NCBI GenBank assembly: GCA_031370545.1
Contig: JANMQQ010000458.1
Coordinates: 1-6,770, forward strand
DNA: 6,770 nt
Source of the DNA: UBA6921 sp031370545
Lineage (GTDB): Bacteria; Pseudomonadota; Gammaproteobacteria; SG8-11
Direction: 5' to 3'
Positions 1 through 4,873 of the stretch are shown piece after piece. The stretch's first letter is position 1. Each line of letters begins with the position of its first letter. The position numbers were made by a program, and so were the translations under genes. The notes beneath the pieces are model-generated. The model saw only the letters and a program-made list of their open reading frames with translations, was not told where the DNA came from and ran no database searches.

Positions 1-2
1 CC

Positions 3-353
3 GAAGGGTTCAAGATTGCCCAGATTCGACCTGAACATTGCCCAACTTTTTTGGTTCAACGGGTAACTCGTTTGCGCGGAAAGAACAGCGTACCTAATGC
101 ATTTTTATATCACCTTCTTAGGCATCCTGCCTTCACTCGTCACTGCCGCCCGACTGAAACGACCATCCCTCATATTTCACCTACGGAAATTAAAACCTTT
201 TCTTTTTGTGTTCCGCCCCTTGCGTTGCAGCAGCAATTCGCTGCTCTGGTCGAACGCCACGAATACCTGCGCGCCACCCAGCGCGAGGCGCTGCGCCAAG
301 CCGAGCACTTGTTCCAGTCCCTGCTGCACCGCGCGTTCAACCAGGAGTCGTGA
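3..353 (+). CDS. hsdS: Type I restriction-modification specificity subunit HsdS, C-terminal part (5' end outside window)
   Basis: The frame is open from the window edge (EGFKIAQIRPEH...) to TGA at 351-353, giving about 116 residues of a protein normally near 400-450. HsdS is the DNA-recognition subunit that directs HsdM methyltransferase and HsdR translocase/nuclease to a bipartite site. The fragment reads as the end of the second target-recognition domain (FLYHLLRHPAF, then IPHISPTEIKTF and the hallmark VPPLALQQQF) followed by the conserved helix (LVERHEYLRATQREALRQAEHLFQSLLHRAF) that spaces the two recognition domains. A TTG at 51 could be mistaken for a start, but homology-like sequence continues upstream of it. 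Base composition changes near position 225, AT-richer in the recognition domain and GC-rich in the helix, as expected for a variable domain swapped by recombination. hsdM and hsdR are presumably upstream and cannot be seen here. Confidence 0.9.
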   Translation, partial: EGFKIAQIRPEHCPTFLVQRVTRLRGKNSVPNAFLYHLLRHPAFTRHCRPTETTIPHISPTEIKTFSFCVPPLALQQQFAALVERHEYLRATQREALRQAEHLFQSLLHRAFNQES

Positions 354-356
354 GGG
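352..356 (+). promoter_or_regulatory. Shine-Dalgarno of the DUF6933 gene, overlapping the hsdS stop
   Basis: GAGGG begins inside the hsdS TGA and ends 7 nt before the ATG at 364. This fixes the start of the next gene and suggests that ribosomes finishing hsdS re-initiate there (translational coupling). Confidence 0.6.
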
Positions 357-363
357 TCGGAGC

Positions 364-861
364 ATGACAGCACTGCGCTGCACCCAAAAATTACTGACGA
401 CAATGAAAGTCACGCCGTCCGCACCGCCCGCGCCGGGCGCGAACCGTTTAGGCGATTGGTCGCTGAATCTGCTGCACACGCGCCCGAAAATGGTGGTCGC
501 GATCAGCGAGCATGACCGGCTGGGCTTGGTGCTGGAAGCCGCGCCCTATGCCAGCTTGCCGCAGCGTTTTCTGGATGCGGTGCTGGCGCAATTGCTCGCC
601 ATCGGCGTGCCGCCGGATGCGGCGCGGCGCGAGTGCGATGCGATGCAGCCGTTGGTGTTCACGGCCACCACGCCCTACCCCAATCGGCTGAGCCTGCAAG
701 CCAATCTGAAAGATTACGCCTGGCTGGCGGAAATGTATTTGGCGGAACGCCAAGCGCCACTGGCCGAAATCAACGCGCGTATGGCCGACAATATCGTGAG
801 CATCAACGGCAAGCTGGAGTTTCCGAAAAAGTTTGCACTCAAACGTTTGACGACACCGTAA
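364..861 (+). CDS. DUF6933 domain-containing protein, translationally coupled to hsdS
   Basis: A 165-residue protein of unknown function. The N-terminus (MTALRCTQKLL, then NRLGDWSLNLL at residues 27-37, MVVAISEHDRLGLVLE at 43-58, and a GVPPDAARRECDAM segment at 81-94) matches my recollection of the DUF6933 family, which begins with LRCTQKLL and a LGDWY/LGDWS motif. No signal peptide, membrane segment or obvious catalytic motif is visible, so it is probably cytoplasmic. The start at 364 is chosen because the conserved LRCTQKLL lies directly behind it and an SD is correctly spaced. The frame stays open back to position 97, but that upstream part only shadows hsdS. It starts 10 bp after the hsdS stop, so the two are very likely co-transcribed. 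Whether it acts with the restriction system is inference from position only. Confidence 0.82.
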   Translation: MTALRCTQKLLTTMKVTPSAPPAPGANRLGDWSLNLLHTRPKMVVAISEHDRLGLVLEAAPYASLPQRFLDAVLAQLLAIGVPPDAARRECDAMQPLVFTATTPYPNRLSLQANLKDYAWLAEMYLAERQAPLAEINARMADNIVSINGKLEFPKKFALKRLTTP

Positions 862-1021
862 CGCGGCGGGGTTTCGAGAGGTAGAGGAATCGAACTACCA
901 TCGTAACAAATTGAATGTTTCGGCTTACGTCCCTCACGATATTCGAACATACCCTCAAATCTACCCTCACCGGGGTGCTACTACCCCCGATCAGAGTCAG
1001 GGTTTCAAACAGTTGCGTCGA
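862..1021. other. Intergenic spacer between the DUF6933 gene and higBA
   Basis: No coding frame with recognisable content was found on either strand. There is a short GC hairpin (CGGGG at 971-975 with CCCCG at 985-989, 9-nt loop) without a T-run, so it is a poor terminator. A tRNA T-loop-like string (AATCGAAC) occurs near 890, but its flanks do not form a proper T-stem. The higBA promoter should lie at the right end of this spacer. No convincing -35/-10 pair could be placed, although TGTAAT at 1022-1027 and TACACT at 1037-1042 are both -10-like. Confidence 0.5.
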
Positions 1022-1040
1022 TGTAATGCATAGCATTACA
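1022..1040. promoter_or_regulatory. Probable HigA/HigBA operator: perfect 8-bp inverted repeat
   Basis: TGTAATGCATAGCATTACA: the arms TGTAATGC and GCATTACA are exact reverse complements around a 3-nt centre, ending 8 bp before the higB start. HigA-type antitoxins are known to bind palindromes over their own promoter, and TGTAAT...ATTACA-like operators are typical of such modules. The site contains -10-like strings, so binding would block RNA polymerase. Autorepression is inferred. Confidence 0.75.
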
Positions 1041-1048
1041 CTTTAGCG

Positions 1049-1327
1049 GTGATACGAACATTCAAACACAAGGGGCTGGAACGGTTCTTCAAGGACGGCA
1101 GCAAGCGCGGGATCAGCGCGAGTCACGCAGCGCGCATCCAGCGTATTCTGGATCGCCTGGATACGGTCCCGGTTGCAGATGACATGAACATTCCCGGCTT
1201 TGGGTTCCACGGCCTGACCGGCAATCGCCAAGGCGACTACAGCGTGTCCGTGTCCGGCAACTGGCGCATCACGTTCCGTTTTGCAAACGGCGACGCCCAC
1301 GATGTGAACTTGGAGGATTACAACTAA
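1049..1327 (+). CDS. higB: HigB-family toxin, RelE/ParE superfamily ribosome-dependent mRNA interferase
   Basis: A 92-residue protein with the full HigB signature: MIRTFKHKGLERFF at the N-terminus, a helical segment HAARIQRILDRLD (residues 26-38), MNIPGFGFHGLTGN (46-59), and the core strand motif SVSGNWRITFRF (67-78) ending in NLEDYN. In this family the toxin cleaves mRNA on translating ribosomes and is neutralised by HigA binding. The length is normal for HigB and no disruption is seen. The start is GTG at 1049, because an in-frame TAG at 1031-1033 leaves no other sensible codon. No Shine-Dalgarno precedes it (TTTAGCG), so toxin translation should be weak or leaderless. The stop TAA shares its last A with the higA ATG, giving a toxin-first operon as is characteristic of higBA. 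The invariant-looking Arg in NWRITF (R73) is retained, so activity is plausible. Confidence 0.92.
   Translation: MIRTFKHKGLERFFKDGSKRGISASHAARIQRILDRLDTVPVADDMNIPGFGFHGLTGNRQGDYSVSVSGNWRITFRFANGDAHDVNLEDYN
1312..1316 (+). promoter_or_regulatory. Strong Shine-Dalgarno of higA inside higB
   Basis: GGAGG lies within the last codons of higB, 10 nt before the higA ATG at 1327. The contrast with SD-less higB would favour antitoxin over toxin synthesis from the same mRNA. Confidence 0.7.
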
Positions 1328-1629
1328 TGAAATCTCTACGCGATCCACGGCGCAAGCCCACGCACCCCGGCGCGATATTGCGGGAGGACGTGCTGCCCGC
1401 GCTGAACATGACGCAAGCGGAATTTGCGCGACGCTTGGGTGTCAGCCGCTTAAGCGTGTCGGAATTGCTCCACGAAAAGCGCGCCCTGTCGCCTGATATG
1501 GCGTTGCGCATTGCCAAGCTTATAAACACTACACCGGATAGCTGGCTACGCATGCAGCAAGCGCTAGACCTGTGGGCATTGGAGCGGAAACCTGCCCGCT
1601 ATAAACACATTCAACCGGTCGCGGCGTAG
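1327..1629 (+). CDS. higA: HigA-family antitoxin, XRE-type DNA-binding protein
   Basis: A 100-residue antitoxin. The opening RKPTHPGAILREDVLPALNMT (residues 9-29) is the characteristic HigA leader (HPGxxLxEdxLPaL). A lambda-repressor-like helix-turn-helix follows (TQAEFARRLGVSRLSVSELLHEKR, about 29-52). The C-terminal block SPDMALRIAKLINTTPDSWLRMQQALDLW (55-83) is the usual HigA dimer/toxin-binding region. It binds and inactivates HigB, and it probably represses the operon at the inverted repeat 1022-1040. ATG overlaps the higB stop by one base and has a strong SD. The length is typical and the gene is intact, so with higB it forms a complete type II module. A MITE-like element begins 12 bp past its stop and may supply the transcript's 3' end. 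Confidence 0.93.
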   Translation: MKSLRDPRRKPTHPGAILREDVLPALNMTQAEFARRLGVSRLSVSELLHEKRALSPDMALRIAKLINTTPDSWLRMQQALDLWALERKPARYKHIQPVAA

Positions 1630-1663
1630 CGAAATGACAGTTGAGGTTTACGGTTTCAACAGA

Positions 1664-1682
1664 CTTCACCCTGAGGGTGAAG
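1664..1682. repeat. 8-bp hairpin near the left end of the TIR element
   Basis: CTTCACCC, loop TGA, GGGTGAAG: perfect arms with a 3-nt loop, 35 bp after the higA stop. It has no T-run behind it, so termination would be weak. It is the first of several structures in this element. Confidence 0.7.
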
Positions 1683-1774
1683 CCCGCTACGACCTGCGCA
1701 GCACGCCCCGTTGTGCACCTGGCTGCGTTGCAACTCGTCCTACCTCGCGCAAAACCAGCGCGATAGGAATCATC

Positions 1775-1792
1775 GGAATAGCGCGCTATTCC
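1775..1792. repeat. Perfect 18-bp palindrome at the centre of the TIR element
   Basis: GGAATAGCGCGCTATTCC equals its own reverse complement. The flanks add competing pairings (AGGAAT near 1765-1770 with ATTCCT at 1788-1793), so alternative folds are possible. Confidence 0.85.
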
Positions 1793-1800
1793 TCGCTCGT

Positions 1801-1830
1801 TGCGCCTTGCCCTGCACACAACAAGGCGCA
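1801..1830. repeat. 9-bp inverted repeat in the right half of the TIR element
   Basis: TGCGCCTTG (1801-1809) and CAAGGCGCA (1822-1830) are exact reverse complements around a 12-nt loop. The loop sequence is itself complementary to GTTGTG at 1710-1715, giving a second possible fold. Confidence 0.85.
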
Positions 1831-1919
1831 CTCCACAGGCCGTTCAACTGCCGTTTCTAGGTTGATGACTGCGATGCTGTTGCACGTTGAAACAGAAAAC
1901 CTCACATGCACTATAAAGT

Positions 1920-1958
1920 TACGCCTGCGGTGACCCGTTGCGAGTCACAGCAGGCGTA
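1920..1958. terminator. Strong stem-loop between the TIR element and the Calx-beta fragment
   Basis: TACGCCTGC (1920-1928) pairs with GCAGGCGTA (1950-1958). After one G-A mismatch, GTGAC (1930-1934) pairs with GTCAC (1944-1948), leaving a 9-nt loop. It sits between the end of the plus-strand higBA region and the end of the minus-strand Calx-beta frame, so it could stop transcription from either side. Neither flank has a proper T-run (TTGAACG to the right; AACTTTAT when read on the minus strand). It is therefore an imperfect intrinsic terminator, or simply another structured repeat. Confidence 0.45.
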
Positions 1959-1983
1959 TTGAACGCGCAGCTACCTCACTGCT

Positions 1984-2445
1984 TTAATGAACTATTTTTC
2001 GAGACCGTCGCACACCACGTGCCGCCCACAGGAAGGCCAGCCCGAAAGCAAACATCGGCTCCAGCGATCCGCCGCCACTTTTGCCGCCCGAGCTTCCACC
2101 CGGAGCCGGACCCGGATCAACCGGACTGGCGGGCGCAACGTCATTGTCAGTAATGGTGGCTATCGCAGACGACACCGCTCCCAGCACGCCGCCGTTTGAA
2201 GGGCTGCTGATCGTTACGGTAAACGTCTCGGCCGACTCAACCACCGCATCATCAACAATATTCAAATCAAACGAGCGTGACGCTTCACCGTCTGCAAACG
2301 CCAGCGTTCCCGAATAGGTGCCGGAATAATCCGCATCCTGCGTCGCGGTACCCGCAGTCACCACGTAGGGAACGTCAACGGCTCCGCTGGTTCCGTCGCC
2401 TCGATTTACCGTGATGGTGAGGGTCCCTGATAAATCCGAAATCAC
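1984..2445 (-). CDS. Calx-beta domain protein with GlyGly-CTERM-like anchor, 5'-truncated (probable pseudogene)
   Basis: The frame encodes 153 residues. Residues 5-102 form nearly one Calx-beta domain: SGTLTITVNR, then GTATQDADYSGTYSGTLAFADGE, LNIVDDAVVESAETFTVTIS and a closing ATITDND. A Pro/Gly/Ser linker follows (about 103-127), then GGGSLEPMFAFGLAFLWAARG and the basic tail RRSRK. A Gly-rich stretch, hydrophobic helix and Arg-rich end is the architecture of the GlyGly-CTERM sorting signal processed by rhombosortase in exported Gammaproteobacterial proteins. Such a signal needs a secretion signal peptide, and none exists here. The frame meets TAA at 2467-2469 (minus strand), the only possible start is a GTG at 2445 without SD, and the domain is already under way at residue 1. 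The upstream 280 bp shows no continuation in another frame. It is best read as the remaining 3' end of a larger surface or secreted protein. Confidence 0.72.
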   Translation of the reverse strand: MISDLSGTLTITVNRGDGTSGAVDVPYVVTAGTATQDADYSGTYSGTLAFADGEASRSFDLNIVDDAVVESAETFTVTISSPSNGGVLGAVSSAIATITDNDVAPASPVDPGPAPGGSSGGKSGGGSLEPMFAFGLAFLWAARGVRRSRKIVH

Positions 2446-2723
2446 GACATTAATGTGCGCCAGATGTTAATACGCGGTTAATTGCGATAAGAAACGGCGC
2501 TTGCGATTCTGAACGACGGCGTGGATCGCCGAAACTGCGATTCGATGGGCGATGCACCCATCCCATGCCTGCGCGACGTCGGGACCTCTGCAAACTCTCC
2601 GGCAAAATTCCAACCTTGGTGTGTTACCGCACAGTGGGCTTTGTGAAATTGGGTTTTCCTACTGACGCGTTGAGGAGATGACGCTCGACGCACTCCACAA
2701 AATTTTACAGCCAGGAGAACAGC
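2446..2723. other. Intergenic region between the Calx-beta fragment and the hydrolase gene
   Basis: No supported gene was found. It contains a 10-bp palindrome ACATTAATGT (2448-2457), two further TTAAT boxes (2467 and 2478), a direct repeat TGCGATTC (2502-2509 and 2536-2543), and a 6-bp stem GATGGG/CCCATC (2544-2562, 7-nt loop). It must hold the hydrolase promoter, but no convincing -35/-10 pair was found. It probably also contains the junction at which the Calx-beta gene lost its 5' end. Confidence 0.5.
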
Positions 2724-3548
2724 ATGAGCACGATCACGACCAGAGATGACACGCAGCTCTATTACAAAGATTGGGGCGCCGGTCAGCCGGTGGTATTTAG
2801 CCACGGCTGGCCGCTGAGCGCGGACAGTTGGGAGGCACAAATGTTGTTCCTGGCCTCCAACGGCTATCGCTGCATTGCACACGACCGGCGCGGCCATGGC
2901 CGGTCGAGCCAGCCATGGCAGGGTAATGACATGGACACCTTTGCCGACGACCTCGCCGAACTCGTCGAAACCCTTAATCTGAAGGCCGCCGTGCTGATCG
3001 GCTTCTCGATGGGCGGTGGCGAAGTGGCGCGCTTTATCGGTCGCCACGGCACGAAGCGGGTGGCCAAGGTGGCGTTGGTTTCCGCCGTGCCGCCACTGAT
3101 GTTGAAAACCACCGCCAATCCGGGTGGCGTGCCGATTGAAAAATTCAACGAGATTCGCCAAAGTTGCATCGCCGACCGCTCGCAGTTCTACCACGATCTC
3201 GCCAGCGGCCCGTTCTTCGGAGCCAACCGGCCCGGCGCGAAGGTGTCGCAGGGCATGATCGACTCGTTTTGGCGGCAAGGAATGCAGGCCGGTCACAAGA
3301 ACACCTTCGACTGCATCAAGGCGTTCTCCGAGACGGATTTTACCGACGATCTCAAGAAGTTTGACGTGCCCACGTTGATCGTTCACGGCGACGATGATCA
3401 GATTGTGCCCATTGGCACTTCTGCATTGCTGTCAGCAAAACTGATCAAGAACGCGACCCTAAAAATCTATCCCGGCGCGCCTCATGGCCTCGCGGATACG
3501 CACAAAGATCAGCTTAATAATGACCTGCTAGCATTTATCAAGTCCTGA
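2724..3548 (+). CDS. Alpha/beta hydrolase, non-heme chloroperoxidase/arylesterase type
   Basis: A 274-residue protein that matches the serine hydrolases known as non-heme haloperoxidases, arylesterases or perhydrolases over its whole length (family size about 270-280). Visible features are TRDDTQLYYKDWG at the start, the oxyanion-hole strand FSHGWPLSADSW (25-36), HDRRGHGRS (53-61), and the nucleophile elbow GFSMGGGE with Ser95. The acid lies in HGDDDQIVP (D225 by family alignment) and the catalytic histidine in PGAPHGL (H254), so the triad is complete. Members hydrolyse esters and can form peracids from carboxylic acids and peroxide; the real substrate here is unknown. There is no signal peptide, so it is cytoplasmic. 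The start at 2724 is supported by AGGAG at 2713-2717, 6 nt upstream. It has its own leader and a hairpin over its stop, so it is probably monocistronic. No redox or halogenation partner is adjacent. Confidence 0.93.
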   Translation: MSTITTRDDTQLYYKDWGAGQPVVFSHGWPLSADSWEAQMLFLASNGYRCIAHDRRGHGRSSQPWQGNDMDTFADDLAELVETLNLKAAVLIGFSMGGGEVARFIGRHGTKRVAKVALVSAVPPLMLKTTANPGGVPIEKFNEIRQSCIADRSQFYHDLASGPFFGANRPGAKVSQGMIDSFWRQGMQAGHKNTFDCIKAFSETDFTDDLKKFDVPTLIVHGDDDQIVPIGTSALLSAKLIKNATLKIYPGAPHGLADTHKDQLNNDLLAFIKS

Positions 3549-3571
3549 CGCCGCGTTGCCGACGCGGCGTC
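3547..3571 (+). terminator. Stem-loop overlapping the hydrolase stop codon
   Basis: GACGCCGCGT (3547-3556) and ACGCGGCGTC (3562-3571) form a perfect 10-bp GC-rich stem with the 5-nt loop TGCCG. The stem starts inside the TGA (3546-3548). No T-run follows (GTGGGCGAG), so it may be a pause or mRNA-end-protecting structure rather than a full intrinsic terminator. Confidence 0.5.
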
Positions 3572-3607
3572 GTGGGCGAGTCACACTGTCGTTTCGGCGC
3601 GATGTTT

Positions 3608-3616
3608 TGGTGTAAT
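3608..3616 (+). promoter_or_regulatory. Candidate extended -10 promoter for the metalloprotease gene
   Basis: TGGTGTAAT fits the extended -10 form TGnTATAAT with one mismatch in the hexamer. It would start transcription near 3623, about 30 nt before the ATG and upstream of the SD. No good -35 is present, which is tolerated with an extended -10. This is a pattern match only. Confidence 0.3.
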
Positions 3617-3653
3617 TCGACAACGCTGTTTCACATGGAAAGGAGAAGAACAC

Positions 3654-4670
3654 ATGAGCCACATCGAAAAAGTATGTTTTGACCGCATTCTACCCAGCAA
3701 CGTGTACAACCCTCTTCCCGGACGAATGTTGACGCTGGCAAAAGGCCCTGCCCGCGCTGCATTCGAAATTGCCAAGCTCTGGACCAACGGGAAGGTGCTG
3801 CATATTCGCTTTCTCAACGGGACTGCGCAGCAGAAGCAGATCGTCAAGCAGTTTGCTCCCTTGTGGACCGAGCATGCGAATTTGAAATTCGTGTTCGATG
3901 ATTCTCCCACAGCAGAAATCCGCATCGCGTTCAATGACGATGGCGCGTGGTCATACATCGGCACCGATGCCCTCGGCATTCCCGCCAACCAGCCGACCAT
4001 GAACTTCGGCTGGCAGGATGAAGGCGTAGTGCTGCACGAATTCGGTCATCTGATCGGCATGATTCACGAGCACCAGAATCCAAACGGCAACTCCATCGTC
4101 TGGAACAAGCCCGCCGTGATTCAAGCGCTGAGCGGCCCGCCCAACAACTGGGACCAAGCCACCATTCAGCACAACATGTTTGATAAATACAGTCAGACGC
4201 AAATCAACGGCAGCCAGCTCGATCCGGCCTCGGTCATGCTGTACAGCTTTCCGGTGGGCTGGACCCTGAACGGCTTCCACTCCAACCCCAACGAGGTTCT
4301 GTCACCCGTCGACATGACGTTTGCCGGGAAGATTTATCCCAAGCAACCGGTCGTTGCTGGGCCGACTGAGCTCATCGTCGGAGCCACAGCCAAGTCTGCG
4401 AGTATTGGCGCACCGGGCGAAGAAGATCTCTACAAATTCAGGGCGGGAACCGCCGGGCGCTACACCCTTGAGACACAAGGGCAGACCGACCTGATCATGA
4501 AACTGTACGGCGCGAACGGTACCTTGATTGCTCAAGATGATGACAGCGGAGTCGGTCTGAATCCGCGCATCGTCCGGTCGCTTATCGCCGGTGAGTACAC
4601 AGTTCAGATACGGCACTACAACAGTACCAGCGGCACCGGCAGTTACTCGGCAAAAGTCACCAAGGCCTGA
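3654..4670 (+). CDS. Astacin-like (M12A) zinc metalloprotease with C-terminal PPC domain
   Basis: A 338-residue protein. The catalytic part (about 1-230) carries the metzincin zinc site HEFGHLIGMIHE, with zinc ligands H128, H132 and H138, catalytic E129, and the E139 typical of astacins. A Met-turn follows at SVMLYSFP (M195). Upstream strands KVLHIRFLNG and LKFVF...AEIRIAF resemble the usual N-lobe of M12A enzymes. Residues about 237-336 form a bacterial pre-peptidase C-terminal (PPC) beta-sandwich: ELIVGATAKSASIGAPGEEDLYKFRA, TDLIMKLYG...IAQDDDSG and GEYTVQIRHY. PPC domains normally accompany secreted proteases. Here no signal peptide, pro-region or lipobox is visible at the start (MSHIEKVCFDRIL), which is odd. 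The start is supported by AGGAG at 3641-3645, 8 nt before ATG, so a missed upstream leader is unlikely. Substrate and export route are unknown. The gene appears to be a separate transcription unit. Confidence 0.9.
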   Translation: MSHIEKVCFDRILPSNVYNPLPGRMLTLAKGPARAAFEIAKLWTNGKVLHIRFLNGTAQQKQIVKQFAPLWTEHANLKFVFDDSPTAEIRIAFNDDGAWSYIGTDALGIPANQPTMNFGWQDEGVVLHEFGHLIGMIHEHQNPNGNSIVWNKPAVIQALSGPPNNWDQATIQHNMFDKYSQTQINGSQLDPASVMLYSFPVGWTLNGFHSNPNEVLSPVDMTFAGKIYPKQPVVAGPTELIVGATAKSASIGAPGEEDLYKFRAGTAGRYTLETQGQTDLIMKLYGANGTLIAQDDDSGVGLNPRIVRSLIAGEYTVQIRHYNSTSGTGSYSAKVTKA

Positions 4671-4873
4671 GACTGACAGTACCTCAACCCTAAACAACGC
4701 CGATTGACGCCATCCGCTTGATCCGAGTTCGCCGAAATTTATGCTAACGCGCTGATGCAGCGGACGCGTATTTCAACAGGCTGGGCGGAAGGCAGATCAA
4801 TCGGTGCTTTTCCCTGACTTACCAAAAAATCCGTTCCAAAATATGGAAAAAGTAATCAACCAAAAGGTTCATC
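4671..4873. other. Intergenic leader of the cytochrome gene
   Basis: No supported coding content was found. A weak promoter candidate is TTGATC (4718-4723) and TATGCT (4740-4745), 16 bp apart and each 4/6 to consensus. It would give a leader of roughly 120 nt. Within that leader lies TTCCAAAATATGGAA (4834-4848), which has 5-bp inverted arms and could be an operator. The metalloprotease gene has no obvious intrinsic terminator here, so read-through is possible. Confidence 0.4.

Larger units (their letters stand above)
1642..1904. mobile_element. MITE-like non-coding element with 19-bp terminal inverted repeats
   Basis: The left end TGAGGTTTACGGTTTCAAC (1642-1660) and the reverse complement of the right end, TGAGGTTTTCTGTTTCAAC (1886-1904), match at 17 of 19 positions. 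The 263 bp between the outer ends carries no plausible gene. It is packed with inverted repeats: an 8-bp hairpin at 1664-1682, an 18-bp perfect palindrome at 1775-1792, and a 9-bp stem at 1801-1830. GTTGTG at 1710 is complementary to CACAAC at 1817, so much of the centre can fold into a long imperfect stem. Short size, terminal inverted repeats and absence of coding sequence are the definition of a miniature inverted-repeat element. No clear target-site duplication flanks it, and copy number cannot be seen in this window. An alternative is an older palindromic intergenic repeat that is not transposable. Confidence 0.62.

Noticed and set aside
97..363. Upstream extension of the DUF6933 reading frame.
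   Set aside because: It is out-of-frame translation of hsdS; the conserved family start and SD place the ATG at 364.
878..900. tRNA-like T-loop string (AATCGAAC within GGTAG...CTACC), suggesting a minus-strand tRNA or att site.
   Set aside because: The 5-bp arms enclose 10 nt instead of the 7-nt T-loop, and no matching acceptor, anticodon or D arms could be found.
1642..1904. Integron attC site next to a toxin-antitoxin cassette.
   Set aside because: The ends do not fit the attC core sites (RYYYAAC and GTTRRRY), and no integrase or neighbouring cassettes are visible.
1634..1933. Plus-strand frame of 99 codons across the TIR element.
   Set aside because: It is a by-product of palindromic sequence, with no SD, no motif and a composition unlike the neighbouring genes.
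2478..3386. Long minus-strand open frame (302 codons).
   Set aside because: It is antisense to the alpha/beta hydrolase, whose complete catalytic triad, SD and family match leave no doubt about the real strand.
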